Source: Favolaschia claudopus | Lineage: Eukaryota; Basidiomycota; Agaricomycetes; Agaricales; Mycenaceae | Direction of reading: 5' to 3' | Assembly (NCBI GenBank): GCA_037176885.1 | Contig: JAWWNJ010000126.1 | Coordinates: 310,001 to 374,000, forward strand | Length of the DNA stretch: 64,000 nucleotides | Shown: positions 37,075 to 49,800 of the stretch, piece by piece | Numbering within the stretch: the stretch's first letter is position 1 | How the letters are laid out: every line of letters starts with the position of its first letter | Translations under genes and position numbers: made by a program | Notes under the pieces: generated by a model | What the model saw: only the letters and a program-made list of their open reading frames with translations | Told to the model about the DNA's origin: nothing | The model's database searches: none

Positions 37075-37911
37075 TCATGAGTGATAGTCAATATATGAGG
37101 AGGTCTGCGACATACCTTTGACCTTTGCAGCATATGCCCTAGCCTTGTCCCCACTCTCAAACACCTCCTCTAGCCGCTTGCTCAACGCGGCGTATTCCTC
37201 GTCTGTCTTCGCGGTCTTCTTGGCTTCACAGAGAGCCTCGATTTCGCACGATCGTCGCCACGCGACTTCTTGGTGTAGTAAAGGGCGTTCGTGGGCTTTG
37301 ATACCGGCAGGCACGGGGCGCTTAAAGACGACTGAGACAAATCCGTTAGTTAATGAAAACGAACAGGAAAACGAAGATGAATAAACGTACCGTTGTGTAG
37401 AGTACATCCCGTTCTTGCCCCATCACAAGCCATGCTGCCAGGTGGGCAGGTGCACTGCTGTGCATCAGCAAGTGTTGAGCGGGCCACGCACAGACGAACT
37501 CACCGGTGGCGGGGTATCCTCGCTTTCGACATAATCAAAGCGAGGGTTGAGTATGGTGTATCGCCAGCAGCCAAGGCAGATTTTGTGTATGACGACGAGA
37601 TATGTTCCTTCAGAATCCCTCTTCAGGAAGTATTCGCCGAACGCCCAGTCGGGAACGACGAGGTGGCAACACTCGCATTTCACGTTCTGTAGATGGGGCC
37701 CGTTCATGACGTTGAGGTCGTGCTCAGTGAGGTATATGACCAAGCGTTCGCCGAATTTATTGGTGACACAGCCGATGTCGTATCGTTGCTTGTCGTCCTT
37801 GGCCTGCTTGTTCAAAAATTGAACGATGTGCAAAAGAGAGGGATAAGGGAGGGAGTCGGCGTTGGCGTCGGCGTTGGGGTCGGATGGTAGGGTGAAGTGT
37901 GTGTGTGTCAT
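37075..37911 (-). CDS. Cys-containing companion protein of the KDZ transposase gene
   Basis: Starts MTHTHFTLPSDPNADANADSL; the DPNADANAD run comes from a hexanucleotide microsatellite. Exon 1 contains VKCECCHLVVPDWAFGEYF and IHKICLGCWRYTI, with CxxC pairs that could bind zinc. A short exon with ACDGARTGCTLHN joins to a Lys/Glu-rich coiled-coil end (KTDEEYAALSKRLEEVFE) that stops at 37075. It lies 233 bp downstream of the end of the KDZ gene on the same strand. Function unknown; the position suggests an accessory gene of the same element, but this is inference. Confidence 0.5.
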
Positions 37912-38143
37912 GATAGAGCAGGTGAAGGTTAGAGGAATACCTGTGGTGGACACGGTCAGTTTATATACGTTTTCCAAATGCCACCCGCTCACCAATTGTT
38001 TACCCAAAACGGCAATGAGTGCTGCCACCATCCGTCGCACCCATTGTTCTTGCTGCTCGCCGTGTTTGTGGTGAAGTTTAATGAAATGCATTCAAACCTG
38101 TTTTACATGAATTTGTACGAAGTCTAGTAGTCTAAGCACTACA

Positions 38144-41100
38144 TCAGAAACCGAGGTCAAGATAGCTGTCTACAGTATTTTGCGCATACACCTCCGCCCT
38201 CTGAAACGCCTCAATATCTTCAATCGGCAGTTCTTCCTCCTCACCATCTGCTTCAACCTCCTCATCATCATCATCATCGACATCGCGAGCTACTGTCTTC
38301 GCATTCTTATCGTCTAGCCGTACTGCCCGCAACTCGTCATCGCTGGGTCCCCACGGCGGTAGACCCTCGAGCTTGAACGGGATGCCACGGATCGCGGTAC
38401 TCCAGGACGCGCATAGCTTGCATAGTTCCGTGCGGCGCAGCTGAAGCTGGTGTCTCAAACCGAAGTCGTCTGTTTTATATACCGTATTAGCTTGTAGATA
38501 GGCGGCAGGCTACAATTAACGTACCGTTGTCATCCGCCTCAGCCATCGCCGACGCGACCACCTCCCATTCTTCCGCCAACCAGTACCGCAACGCCCTGCA
38601 TTCATGGAATATGCGGACTTCCTCCTCCTCGCAGCGGTCGAGCTCCAGCATCGCCCTGATTCCACTGCGGACGGTGTCGTCCTTGAGCCACAACGGCGGC
38701 TCAGTGTCGTCATCCTCCTCGTCCAGCCCAACGTCTTGCCATATCTCGTCGTCGACGTCCAATCCCCAGATCGCCTTGGGATCAATTGGTGCTGGCGGGA
38801 TGCTGTTCTTTGGGGCCTTGCGCTCCTTGACGAGCTTCTTCATCTCTTTGCACAGAGTATTGTACTGTCGCACTAGAGTCTGTATGCTGGGATCGCGTCG
38901 AGCGACCGCGTCTTCAATGTGAGTCTTTAGTTTGTGTTCTGCGTTTCGCCGTGAGCGCACGGATCGCATCAAGTGAGGAGAACCATTCTCATACCTGTTT
39001 TCTTCTTCCGCCGATACGTTCGTTCCACCCTATCCAACTCAAACTTGCGAGCTCGCAGCTTCTCCCGCAGCCGGTGCTTGATAGCGCGGGCGTTCATGCG
39101 CTTCGCTATGAACTTGCTCTTCGTCAGGTGCGCCAGGTTTGCGCGATCCTCAACGCCCAGCGCCTTCTCTTTACGCTTCAACGTTGCCGTATCCTTCTTC
39201 AACTTCTCCCGCGCAGTCTTCAAATCCTCTTGAGCCCGCCTCACGTCCTCTGCATCCGCGTCCAAGTCCATCACCGTCTCTTCTAACCTGGTTATCCGCT
39301 TATTCAGCACGCCAACCGCCTGACGACGGCGTATAATTGCCTCGACGGCGAGTTTGCCCGCGGTTCTGCTACGTTCTGCGCCAAACGAAATCAAAAAAGG
39401 TTCATTAAGGAAGGACCTCAAGAACCATACGTACTAGGCAAAGGCTTCGTTTGTGCTGCCACCTGTTTTCGATGCTCCTCTTCAAGCAGCTCGCGCGAGT
39501 GCCCGCACTCGTCGAATAGTTCCGTCGCCTCTCGCCGCTTGTCTATCATATGGGCCCAGCGTCGGCCTAACCATGCTCCCAAACGTCCTATGCTCGCGTT
39601 TCGCAGATGACGAATTTGAGTATCCAGCGTATACAGACGCCGATGGTACTGAAGGAGGCTTGAGTAGCTGCTCGCCAGATCCTGAAAATCAAGACCACTT
39701 ACCCCACAGACCCGTAGGTACGCTATCAGCTTGCTAATCGAATGCCAGAACCGCTCGCACCCTTCGCCGTCAGACAGACCAAACAGTGTCCGACGCCGAG
39801 GGTGATACTGCAGCTGGCAGACCCAATTGTGGCCGAAGGCGTGGAGGACAGAGACCGCAAATTCCATGCGCTCCATATACTCCGGGGGGAAGAAATTCCA
39901 CTTCCTTAACGACCGCTCGAGCTGGCACACGATGTCGTACAGGAAGCCGACGACGAAGTTCCGGGGGAGATGACTGAATAACATCTGCAGTAGTGCGAGC
40001 ATGTTAGACTGCTTTTCTCCCGCGGATTTCATATTCACCACGAATAGAGGGTGGTCGTGCCTGCAGGTGAGAGCCATGAGCCCGGTGTCGTCAAAAAACC
40101 TAGTGCTGCTCTTGATTCTGCGCTCGTCAGCGGCGACGAAGGAAGACTCGCATTCGTCGAGCACCGACTTTGGTACTGGCAGCCGGGGGTCTTCGAAATG
40201 GTCATCCTCTGGCTCCCCGTCCTCGTCGCTTCCGCCTCTCGTTGTACTCGGACGGATGGACTCTACGTACGCGTCCATGGCGTCAGTCACCTCCGTCGAA
40301 ACGAAGACAGAGGACGGATGCTGGTGCGCAGGATCCATGCACCCGTTCCCTATGTTTCGTCGCTGGGTAAAGCAGGCGTCCCCAGCGACGATCCCCGCGA
40401 TCTTCATCGATGGATTCTCCCATTTCCCTCCGAAGCACGCTGGGCACAGCCAGCGTAGATATTCGCTCGGGCGAGTCCGCTCCTCCGGAAGGCTGAAGGG
40501 ATAATCAGCTTGCGCGGGAGGTGGAGAAGACGACGAAGTCGATGGAGATGGAGACGGAGCCCGCTGGCGGCGGCGTTTGGATGGTGACGCGGGTGGTGAA
40601 GAAGGTGGTGAGGAGTCCGGTGGGGGTGTATCGGGTCGTCTTCGTTTCGTAGGGGAGGAAGGTGCACTTGGTGCTGGTGACGATGCAGGAAGCGGGGTAT
40701 CGGCCGCACGCGGCGTCTCCGGTGCTTCCGCAGCTAATGATTCTCTTGCGGTCGATATGATCGATTTTGGCGGCGGTCAAGTCACGCATGGCGGAATACC
40801 ATTCTAGCGCGTTGCCAAATCGTCTTCGTAGTGCGTTCTGCTCCGCATGTTAGACCGTTTCAGCATGAGCCAGATAGTGCGCTTACCCTATTGCTTAACT
40901 TGTAACCCATATCGTCCAAGACTTCCTCTAAAGTCGTAGATATCGCGGTATTGTTTGGTGGCAAATTGAGGAATAACTTCCTGGCGAATTCTAAGATATG
41001 CAAGCCGATCGCTACCGACGGCTCGAGCGGGGAACACGGGAAGAACCCGCGCTTGACCAGCTGAGAGGCCGCTGGGGAGCACGGACATATTCGTATTACG

Positions 41101-41688
41101 ATCTCCTCGAGCGCTGGATTTCTTGTCAGTGGCATCAAGCACTCATTCAAATCAGCACGTACAAGTCCAGCGTACGAGCGTTACTGTGATACGCTTGGTT
41201 TTCCCTCTCCCCAGCAGCTCGTCGTAACTGCACCCACACCGTGGCTCCTCCACCATGACGCCGTCCAGATTCCGCAAGTCGCCCGTTGTCGCCAATAAAT
41301 CCATAAAAATGGGCACGAGTCGCGGCAGGACCGTGTGTAGCCAGCGATTCGTCTGAGTCTGGCGTTTTTGTGCGTACCGACTGTCGACCTGAGGGGGCAT
41401 TCCCGCATCCAGTTCGTGCAGGCCGAAGTCGTAATCCGCGGGGTCGATGTCGGGGGGTGGAGCCGGCGGTGCCAAGAATGGATCATCCTCTGTGTCTGGA
41501 AGGCGGTCCCCGCGAATCCCCGCTTGCCCGAAGAGAGGTGGCACCCGCGCCTGAGTGAGCGTACGATTTCCTGCGAGGTAGACGAGGGGCGTAGGTGCCT
41601 TCGAGTTATGATGAGGCGCGGTGCCCGCGACGGGGGTGCGGGAAGGTGTGGAGAATTTTTTGATGTTCGGCCTGTGACTGGGACCCAT
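38144..41688 (-). CDS. KDZ (Kyakuja-Dileera-Zisupton) transposase, CxC1 type
   Basis: Starts MGPSHRPNIKKFSTPSR. The CxC1-like region reads CGCSYDELLGRGK...VIRICPCSPAASQLVKRGFFPCSP...GYKLSNR and ALRRRFGNALEWYSAM. The transposase core follows: WLCPACFGGKW, a GDACFTQRRNIG block with the first acidic residue, DDTGLMALTCRHDHPLF, LYDIVCQLERSL, VLHAFGHNWVCQLQYHPRR and LSDGEGCERFW with the likely catalytic Glu. The C-terminal third is a charged coiled coil (ITRLEETVMDLDADAEDVRRAQ...) ending in acidic runs at 38144. About seven exons join in frame, so it may be active. KDZ elements are DNA transposons expanded in basidiomycetes. Terminal repeats of this element were not identified. Confidence 0.88.
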
Positions 41689-41945
41689 GGCTGGAGGGAG
41701 AGGGAGTTGGTAAGTGTGAGCGGGGCCACTCAAACAATCAACGTTCTCACCTCGATTTCGTACTTCAAATTCTCCGCCTCCTCCCTCCTCTATCTCTCTC
41801 TCATTCCATGTTAATGCGCATCCCAATATTATAGCGTATGTGTATGTATCGTATTTACAGAGACATCGTTGTATTATTTTTACGCTGAACACTGTTTTCT
41901 ACAATAATAGCAGGACATTATAACGATACAGTACAATATTTACAA

Positions 41946-42057
41946 GTGTCAAAGCGGGCAATGTGAAAGTAAAGGACAAGAGGCAAATGCGCTTCGGTGG
42001 CACACAGCGCCAAACTTGATGAGCTGCCGGCGGACGAGGGCACGGAAGACCGCCTCG
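41946..42057 (+). repeat. Left terminal inverted repeat of the 11.2-kb element
   Basis: 112 nt beginning GTGTCAAAGCGGGCAATG and ending in the GC-rich core GGCGGACGAGGGCACGG followed by AAGACCGCCTCGG. It matches the reverse complement of 53042-53153 with about eight mismatches. Weak similarity continues outward, so the true end may lie further left. Confidence 0.85.
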
Positions 42058-42170
42058 GTCTTCCGCCTCGGTCTTCTCGGGCTCGGACACCGAAAAAAAC
42101 TCAAAGTCCTTCGTTGTTGAGCGGTGAAAATATTGGTCACATTATTCTGTACGGGAATACAAACGAAAAA

Positions 42171-45100
42171 TTAAAGACGAGGGGTTGTACCGAATACTTT
42201 ATCGCGTAGGGTAATGGACTGATTTTTGGCGAGGCACAAACTTGAAATATGAAAAAATCCCAATTCTCCCTGCCCAAATTCTACAGCGACGACCTCAAAG
42301 CCGTGCGGGTGTTGAATGTGCGGCGATATAAAACCGTAGCACCCTCGTTTACTAAGGTCTTGGTTAACGTCGCCGCCGACGACAACCACCCGTTCCACCA
42401 ACTCATTCAGCAAACGCCCATCCTCAGCTGTGCGGCACGGGCGGACGTACTTGCGCTCGAGAGGATGCTTGAGACCGCCCACCGTTGCCCCATAGACGTC
42501 AATCTTGTCCGCCTTTTGGATTTTCTTCAACTCTCGCTTCTTTGGACCGCGAGACGGGATGTCTTGCCCCACCAAAATGTACCCTCGCTTCCCCTCCAGC
42601 TCGCGGACCTTCTGTGCTAACTTCTCGACCTGCGCAACGCCCACGACGACCACATCCAACCGTTTCATCGCCAGGCCGGGAATACATAGCCATTCACCAT
42701 CTTCTTCGCCTGAAAGAAGAAAAAACCGTCAGCTGAAAGGAAAATCACGCCTCGATTGGATACATACCGTCGAGTCTGGGCTTGAGGGAGTCAGCGCACC
42801 AGAGCGGTTCACCCGAGGGAGTCGGGCAGGGCGTGAGCGGGCGCGGAGGCGGCGGTAGGGGCGGAAAGAGAGCGGTCTGTTGCGCCGTCGTTTCTATGAC
42901 TTGGTTGCCGCGCAGGATCCTCTCAGACATGCCTCTCGTTTTCAGCAAAGGTACCATGGTCCTGGAAATAGACGGAAAAATTAGCAGATAGAAGCAAATT
43001 CAGTAGAAAAGCTGTTCATACCGTTCATGGACCACATCCTCAATTCGGATGTGCTGTACCGTCTCGCCCGCTTCTGCCTTGCGAAGTGTGAGCAGAAAAC
43101 CCTCATGAACCTTCTCCGCTTGGGCCAGCGCGTTTTGTGCGCGCATGTCGATTCGACGCAGTCGTTCAGCCCGTTCATCTTCCCTTGTGGAGAGTGCCTC
43201 TTGTCTCCGAATCTCAGCCCACTGATCTTCAAGACGTTGTAGGCGATCCGCGCGTTCCTGGCTGTTGTACACTCCCGTCACCCTTCCTCTAAACCCCTTC
43301 GTAACCCCGACAGCGATGACCAAGGCTTCCAATCCGATGTAATGCCTAGTCGCATCCTTGCGGGCACTGATAACGTCCCGAGCCTGGGCTGGCGATGTGG
43401 CATCCATTTGAATGTGCGCCGCTTGTTGGGGAACGGGGTGCACAGGGGCGTACGAGATCGTGTCGCCGAGAATGTCGAAGTCGATATCGGCGGCTCTAAC
43501 CCGAAACTGGTGCAGTACTTGAGCTTCAAAAAAATGTATAGAATTTGAGTAACTCACGACGCGCTCTTCTTCCCAACGTTCATGACGCCCGGCTCCGTCA
43601 ATGCGATCCAGCTAAGGTATGAACTTTTAGAAAATATTATTTGCGGATAATGGAGGGAATACTCACATCATACAGTTCCACCATACCCTTTCGCTCATCT
43701 ACCTTTACCACGTACCCCGCCCTGCGCTCATGATGGCCCCAGCGCACCCGTACCAGATCTCCCACTTCCCACACTCGTACAACGTCGTCCAAGACGTGCG
43801 CCGGGGAGCTGCCGAGCGCATCGCGCTCGAGCACTACTTGCGTCCCATACGAGTCGAACGACTGTACACGACCGCCCTCCTTCCCATCAACCGTGCGCAC
43901 ACGATCGCCTACTTGAAAAGCGAAAGAAAAGTCGAGCGCGTGGCGCCGCAGATCCGTCGTCTCGAGATAAATCCCTGCTTCCAGCGAGTCCGGCAGGTAT
44001 TCCCCGTCGTACGCGGGGATTACTCGCGCGTATTCCTTGCCGTCATTGACTTTCAGACGGGCTATGAACCCGCTCTGCCCCTTGTACTCCCCGGAAACCA
44101 CCACCACTCGATCCCCAGGTCTGAGCGCGGGCGACATGTCGGTGTGGATCAATCGCCGTAACTCGACGTGGTTGCTGCGCGCAAAGACCTGCAGCTCTTC
44201 ATGGCTCGCCTGCTGAAGAATACCTTGATATGCAGCGAGTGGCGTAGTTCTCGTGGCGGCGAGGAAGTCGACGGGGGTGAGCAGATGGACTTTATGGCGG
44301 GCTTTGGTGATGCGCAAAACGGGCGGTTTTCGATCAGGCGCAAGGAGGGTGTTGTCCGCGATGACGAACGCCAGCCGACCCTTGTCTTTGGCCCATCCGA
44401 GGCGAACCCACTGGCCCTTCTTCAGCGGGTTCTTGACCTCGACCAAGGCGAGGGCGAGCTTTCGGGGGAGTCGGGAGTCGAGGGGAGCGTGCTGTGATCG
44501 ATACGCTGCTAAGGCGCGCCCATTGTGGTGATTCTGGTCGAGTGCTGATTTGGGGCGGGGTGCGGGAGTCGCGCTGTGCACCGACGGTTGGTGGTGGATT
44601 GGGACTTCTCGGGTGACAGTCTCTTCTCGAACGACTGTCCAACCTGGAGGATACTTTATTACAGTCGTATATGTCAATGATAAAGATGCACTCACCATGG
44701 TATTGTCCCATTTCAGCCAGCGTCTCCTTGCGATACTGAGCTGCTCTGCTTGCAATGACTTCCTGGATGCGGCGTTCCATGGCATCGTCGATCCTTGAGC
44801 GTTGGTCAGGCGGGGCGGCGCTGACGGAGTCCGGTTCCGGCGTGGTGGTGTCGATTGGATTGATATTCTCTGAGTCGTCGAGGAAGTCTACAAACAAAGG
44901 TTAGGACCGAGTATGAGCCACCGTTACAATACGCACCCCGATCCGCTTGGGTTTCCTCGTCATCCGAGTTCTCGCTCATTCCAGCCTCCTCCGCCTCCAC
45001 ATCCAAAAACCTACGCACGTCGCTGGCCTCGCTATGCGCCGCCGCCTGACGAAAACTTTGCATGTAATCTTCTTCCTCGTCCTCCTCTTCGTCTCGTTCT

Positions 45101-45719
45101 TCTTCTTCTTCTTCTTCTTCCTCTTCCTCTTCCTCTTCCTCTTCCTCTTCCTCCGCATCGTCGTCACGCGCGCCCAGCTGTGCCTCCATTCTTCGGCGCT
45201 TCGGGGGAGGAGGCGGCTAGATACCAGTTAGCATTTATATTCAATGAATCAATAATTATTCAGACGAGACGCACCTCAAAAGAAGTGCTTTCCCAATCAT
45301 CTGCGAACGGTGTCTCTCGAAGGCCTTGACCAATGTACGGCGTTGGAGCGCGAGAATCCGGGAAGAACAAGGGCGTTTGTTTGCGTATTTGAGAGGCTGG
45401 AGGAGAGGGCGGGTATTGATTCTCCAAGTCTTCATTCTGTAAGTGAGGCGGCGCTCCCCAGTACAGTCGTGGTCCGGAGGATGTGGATTGCTGTTCTTGT
45501 GCCTGGGGAGGGTCTGAGATGAGACTTCCGGGTGTTCCTCGCTGCCTACCTCAATACCCGAGTGGTCCGAAACGCCGTCTGCACTGTCAAGAGGTGGCAC
45601 TGTGAAATTCGGTCAGTTTGTAGTCCACACGACAAAGCGACGCGGGGCTTACTGGGTGTATCACTGTCTTGCATGGCTTGTATGTTGATGGATGGCGATG
45701 AACGTCTGGAAGCCGCCAT
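42171..45719 (-). CDS. SPT5-like KOW-repeat protein
   Basis: Starts MAASRRSSPSINIQ and runs through about ten exons. N-terminal region: proline/aromatic-rich (LYWGAPPHLQNEDLENQYPPSPPA), then PPPPPKRRR, then a pure acidic run of about 19 Glu encoded by a CTT/CCTCTT microsatellite at 45100-45155. The centre has at least four KOW-like units: NPLKKGQWVRLGWAKDKGRLA, LRPGDRVVVVSGEYKGQSG, FQVGDRVRTVDGKEGG and WEVGDLVRVRWGHHERRAG. A later exon has a further VTKGFRGRVTGVYNSQ unit and a coiled coil. The acidic N-terminus plus KOW chain is the layout of transcription elongation factor SPT5, which binds RNA polymerase II; no NGN domain was seen, so this is a divergent SPT5-like protein. It lies just inside the left terminal repeat, diverging from the gene at 46821. 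Confidence 0.75.
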
Positions 45720-45924
45720 GGTCGTTGTCAGCGTTTCTCATTATCTCGCCGACGCGGAAAACATGTCGAGAAATCTTTGAGTCGTGCCAGAGTCTGATTG
45801 GGGGCGGAGCGGCGCGTACGGTGCGCATTCATTGCTACTCAATATTTTGGGTGCACATCATTCATTCTTTGTAACTACTGACTACGCTGCTCAAGGCAAC
45901 GACGGACTTACCTGCTCGACATCG

Positions 45925-46105
45925 AGGTTTTGGCCAAGAAGAGAAAATTCCCACACCGGCCATAACCGGGCCTGATGTTCCACTCTCGGCGGACGAGGGC
46001 GCGGAAGACCGCTGCGGTCTTCCGCGCCCTCGTCCGCCGAGGCTTGATCATCAAGGGACGATCAACAATCATTAGCGCCGGCTGCCACTTGCTCTTGACA
46101 ACCAT
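45925..46105. repeat. Foldback mini-element with a perfect 57-nt palindrome
   Basis: 45985-46012 and 46014-46041 are perfect 28-nt reverse complements around a single T. The arm is the terminal core (GGCGGACGAGGGCGCGG, then AAGACCGC). On both sides, imperfect similarity to the outer parts of the terminal repeats continues for about 60 nt (CCTGATGTTCCACTCTCGG against the complement of CCGAGGCTTGATCATC). It therefore looks like two element ends joined head to head. It lies between the divergent starts at 45719 and 46821. Confidence 0.8.
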
Positions 46106-46820
46106 GTCGGGAGTCGGTGGTGACCGAGCGGGCGGGATAATGAGTGTGCTGGCGGGGAGCGCGGGTGGACGATGTATGCTGAGAGCTTTGCACTAGTGTA
46201 CAGTATGTGTTATCTTGAGAGAAACTGACCCAAGTTAAATCAATACATGTCATTCAGCCCGACGACGAGAAAGGAGGCGGGGTGGGATAACGCGTCGGAC
46301 ACCTGTTCGTCTGCTGATACCATCTCCGCTGTGTCTGACCATAGGTGCTACAGGGATGATATCGCAGGGTGGCATAGTGGGGAACGGGATGAGCAACAAG
46401 CTGGCGGCGAAGCGCGTATTTGTCCCACAAACCTACCTTTTCTGATTACCGGGTCATTCAGGTCACTGCCGCCGTCGATGTAGCTCGCCCAGTACATGCT
46501 GCTCAAGTCGACAAATTGCTGAGGCCGGAGTTTCAGCCAGGCAAGTCACCTTCGTAATATTGTTTCTCTTTCCTAATCTGGAATGTATATCGAGCAGCGG
46601 TGGAATCATTGGATGTACTCGACGAGTCTTGTTGTTAGATTTTCAACGGACGCAGTGTGCATGAGGGTTGGTCTGGGTTCGGTATCTTCTGCGAGCATGG
46701 AGCTAGAGGCACTGTGCGTGACATGGACTTGTGTTTGTTTTGGCCACATTCTCTCTAACCCACCTTAACAGCTTACTATCTGCACTTTCTTCTCAACACT
46801 CTCAACTCTCCACTTACCAT

Positions 46821-49800
46821 ATGGCTGGACGCGCTACTCGTTCAAGAACAAAAGCAGCGGCCGCCCCTACGGTACGCCTCCGCGATGTCATCGGTATCAC
46901 AAGCTGACTTCTCGTTGGAATCCTTCAGCCAACGGCACCAGTACAACCGGCACCGACCGCTGAACCACGGCGAAGGGTAGGTTTCATCGCGGAGTCTGAC
47001 AAGGGTGGTGTGCTGAACTACTTTTTTCTTCATAGCATACCCGCGCCAACCCCATCGAAGAGAATGCAGTCGCTCCTAATGCCACCACAAACCAGGTCGG
47101 ACTCCTTCAGTAATCCCATCTTTCCCTTTATTGACCATGCCACCAGACTGCGCGGCGTCGTGCACCCGCCAAATCCGGGACAGGTCGCGGCAAAGTAGGT
47201 GCCACACTTTTCGAGGGTATATTGAGCTGAAGCTTCCTCAGAAATCTGCCAAGAAGAATAAGAATACCTCGAATGAATCGGATGAAGACGACGCTCCCCC
47301 CGTAAGTGCTGCCGCAAACGCAGCCGAGGCACCCAACTCACACTCCGTTAGAACGAGCTTCCGTCAAATCCTCTTGCCACTACGCCAGATTCACACCAAG
47401 GTGCACCGAGTAATGTATGTCGATGATCCAAGTACTTCGCATTACCCTTTTCTTGACGACTTCGCCAGGAACCCGCTCCAACTGCAGCGGATGATGGAGA
47501 TTCGGTGGATGAACGACCACCTACTCCTGTGAGCATGATCTTCGATAGCACATCATGAAGTACTAACAAGTTTTAGAAGAAACGGCCGCGGCGTCGGCCA
47601 CCGCTCTCCACTTCCCCCCCGCCTCAAGACGTCGACGGTCTGGTCGCTTTTGGGAACGAGTTACAAGACGACGCTCAGCTAGAAGACGAAGCTCACGTAC
47701 AAGACGAAGCTCGCCTACAAGACGAAGCCGAAGCCCGTACACAAGACGAAGCCCGCCTACTCCAGTTTCAAGAAGAATTCGAGGACGACCATCCACTCCC
47801 TATCCACCCCGATGCTGAATTGGACGACGACACGTCCTTCGCGCTGCTGGATGCGGGAGCCGACGCCGACGATGGAGACGATGTCGGCCAGCACCAACAC
47901 CACCGTCCGCATGAGCCGGGAGGGCGGACGCTATGGGCGCTGATGCAAGAGACCGAACGGCGGCAACGCGAACCGGTCCCCAAGACGCGCCCTATGGGTC
48001 AGGTCTTCGACCAAGACGGCAAGTTCGTGCCTTCCATGAAGCCCCGCCCCTCCAGGCTCGTTCGGGAGGACAGTGATGACAGTCATGCGGGGGCTGACCC
48101 TGGATTGGATGATTCTGGGGAGGACAGCGGGGACGACTACTTCGAAACCGAGAAAGCGAGGAAGGAACGGGAGCGGTTCTACGATGGCGACGTTGATGAC
48201 GAGGAGGATGAAGAGTTGGCAGGAGAAGAGGAGGAGGAACCGGACGATGGGAAGGGGAAGGCGAAGGCGAAGGCGAAGAAGTCGCGGTCGAAAAAGGCGA
48301 GTGGAAAGGGGAAGGAGGCACCCAAGCGGACAGCAGGGAAGAGTTCGAAGGCGACGGCCGGGAGCGGCGCAGCAGAGGACCAGGGGACTTCAGGGAAGGG
48401 CAAGGGAAAGGCGACCATGCTTCCAACGGCACTGGAGGGTGACGGGTCCGATGTGGAGGAGGATTATTCGGGGAAAGGTCCTCTGCCCCATGCCTGCAAG
48501 GATGACGTGCAGGCGGCTGTGGATGCACTCCACGACGAGCTCGTTCAGCTGGCCCGGAAGTACAATCGGCCTGTGGAGAACCTCCGCAAATTGGCTTTCG
48601 GGAAGCCGATCGTTCCCCGTAAAAGACAGCGATGGAACATGTTCCAACAATGGCGCGTCCAAACCGGGGACCCGCGAGGTGAAAACGGTACGAGTATCGG
48701 AACCAGGGCCATTCCTTCTACTAACCATTCAATCGCAGTTACCAAAGAGGAGTGGAACAAGCAATTGCAGAGCGAATATCGCCAGCGCCTCAACACTTTG
48801 CCCGAAGACCAACGCCAAGACGAGAAGGCACTCGATGAGCTGTTCTCTGACGTTGTCGAGTGGCACGCCGACTATAAGCAGCGCATCGTCGATGAGCTGA
48901 TCCTCACCGGCAAGATGGATAAAGCGATGGGGCCGTACGTCAAATCGCTGAATCAGATTGTGAGTGACGTCCGCCCCGCTAGTTTCTCGACTTAATGAGA
49001 TCTTCCAGTCGACCACCGCATACAACGACCTCGATATTCAAATCTTCGGCTTCATTATCGACATTCATACACACAAGAGTTCTATGTGGGGAGGAACACC
49101 AGAGTTTGCGGCGTGGCGGGCGGACTCTACGCTGGCCATCCACAGCCAGCTAGCTGACATGGCCGCCATCTACAGGTGGGCTGTTTCTTCCCCACCGCTC
49201 GTGCAACATGCTGACGCAATAGTATCAGAACTTTCAATATCGACTACCGCGCCATGGCTGCGGGGCACCTCGACTTCCCAAAACATACTTTGGTTCGTCG
49301 AGAGAAAGAAACTGCTCGCGACTTTGGACGGCGGCTCATCACAGAGTGCCTGCGTCGAGATCTAGGTCGGTACATATTCCCTGACAATGTGTACATGCTA
49401 ACGAGGAATTCAGTGAGAACTCTTGACGACCCCGGCGTGAAACCCGAATGGAGTCTTCCGGAAATGGGGTTTCGACACAAAGTTCGCATCTCAAACTGGC
49501 CAGAGGAGTTGAGCGCGGAGAACGAACGTCCCAAGAAGGGGTGGAAGCCATCGGCGAACGCGGTCACAATCTTGTTGCCGCAGGCGATGAGGAAACTGGG
49601 TATGGTGTCGGGTGCTTCCGCTGCCAGCGCCGACGAGGACGATGATGCATCTGCTGCGGACGACGACGACGGCGACGGAACAGATGAGGAACGCACCAAG
49701 AAATCCGCCAAGAAGCCAAAGCGTGTTGCGGACGACAAACTGTTTTGCATCGAGAGCTGGACCGAAGGCAAGTTGTGGCTTTCATTATGGTTACAATTGA

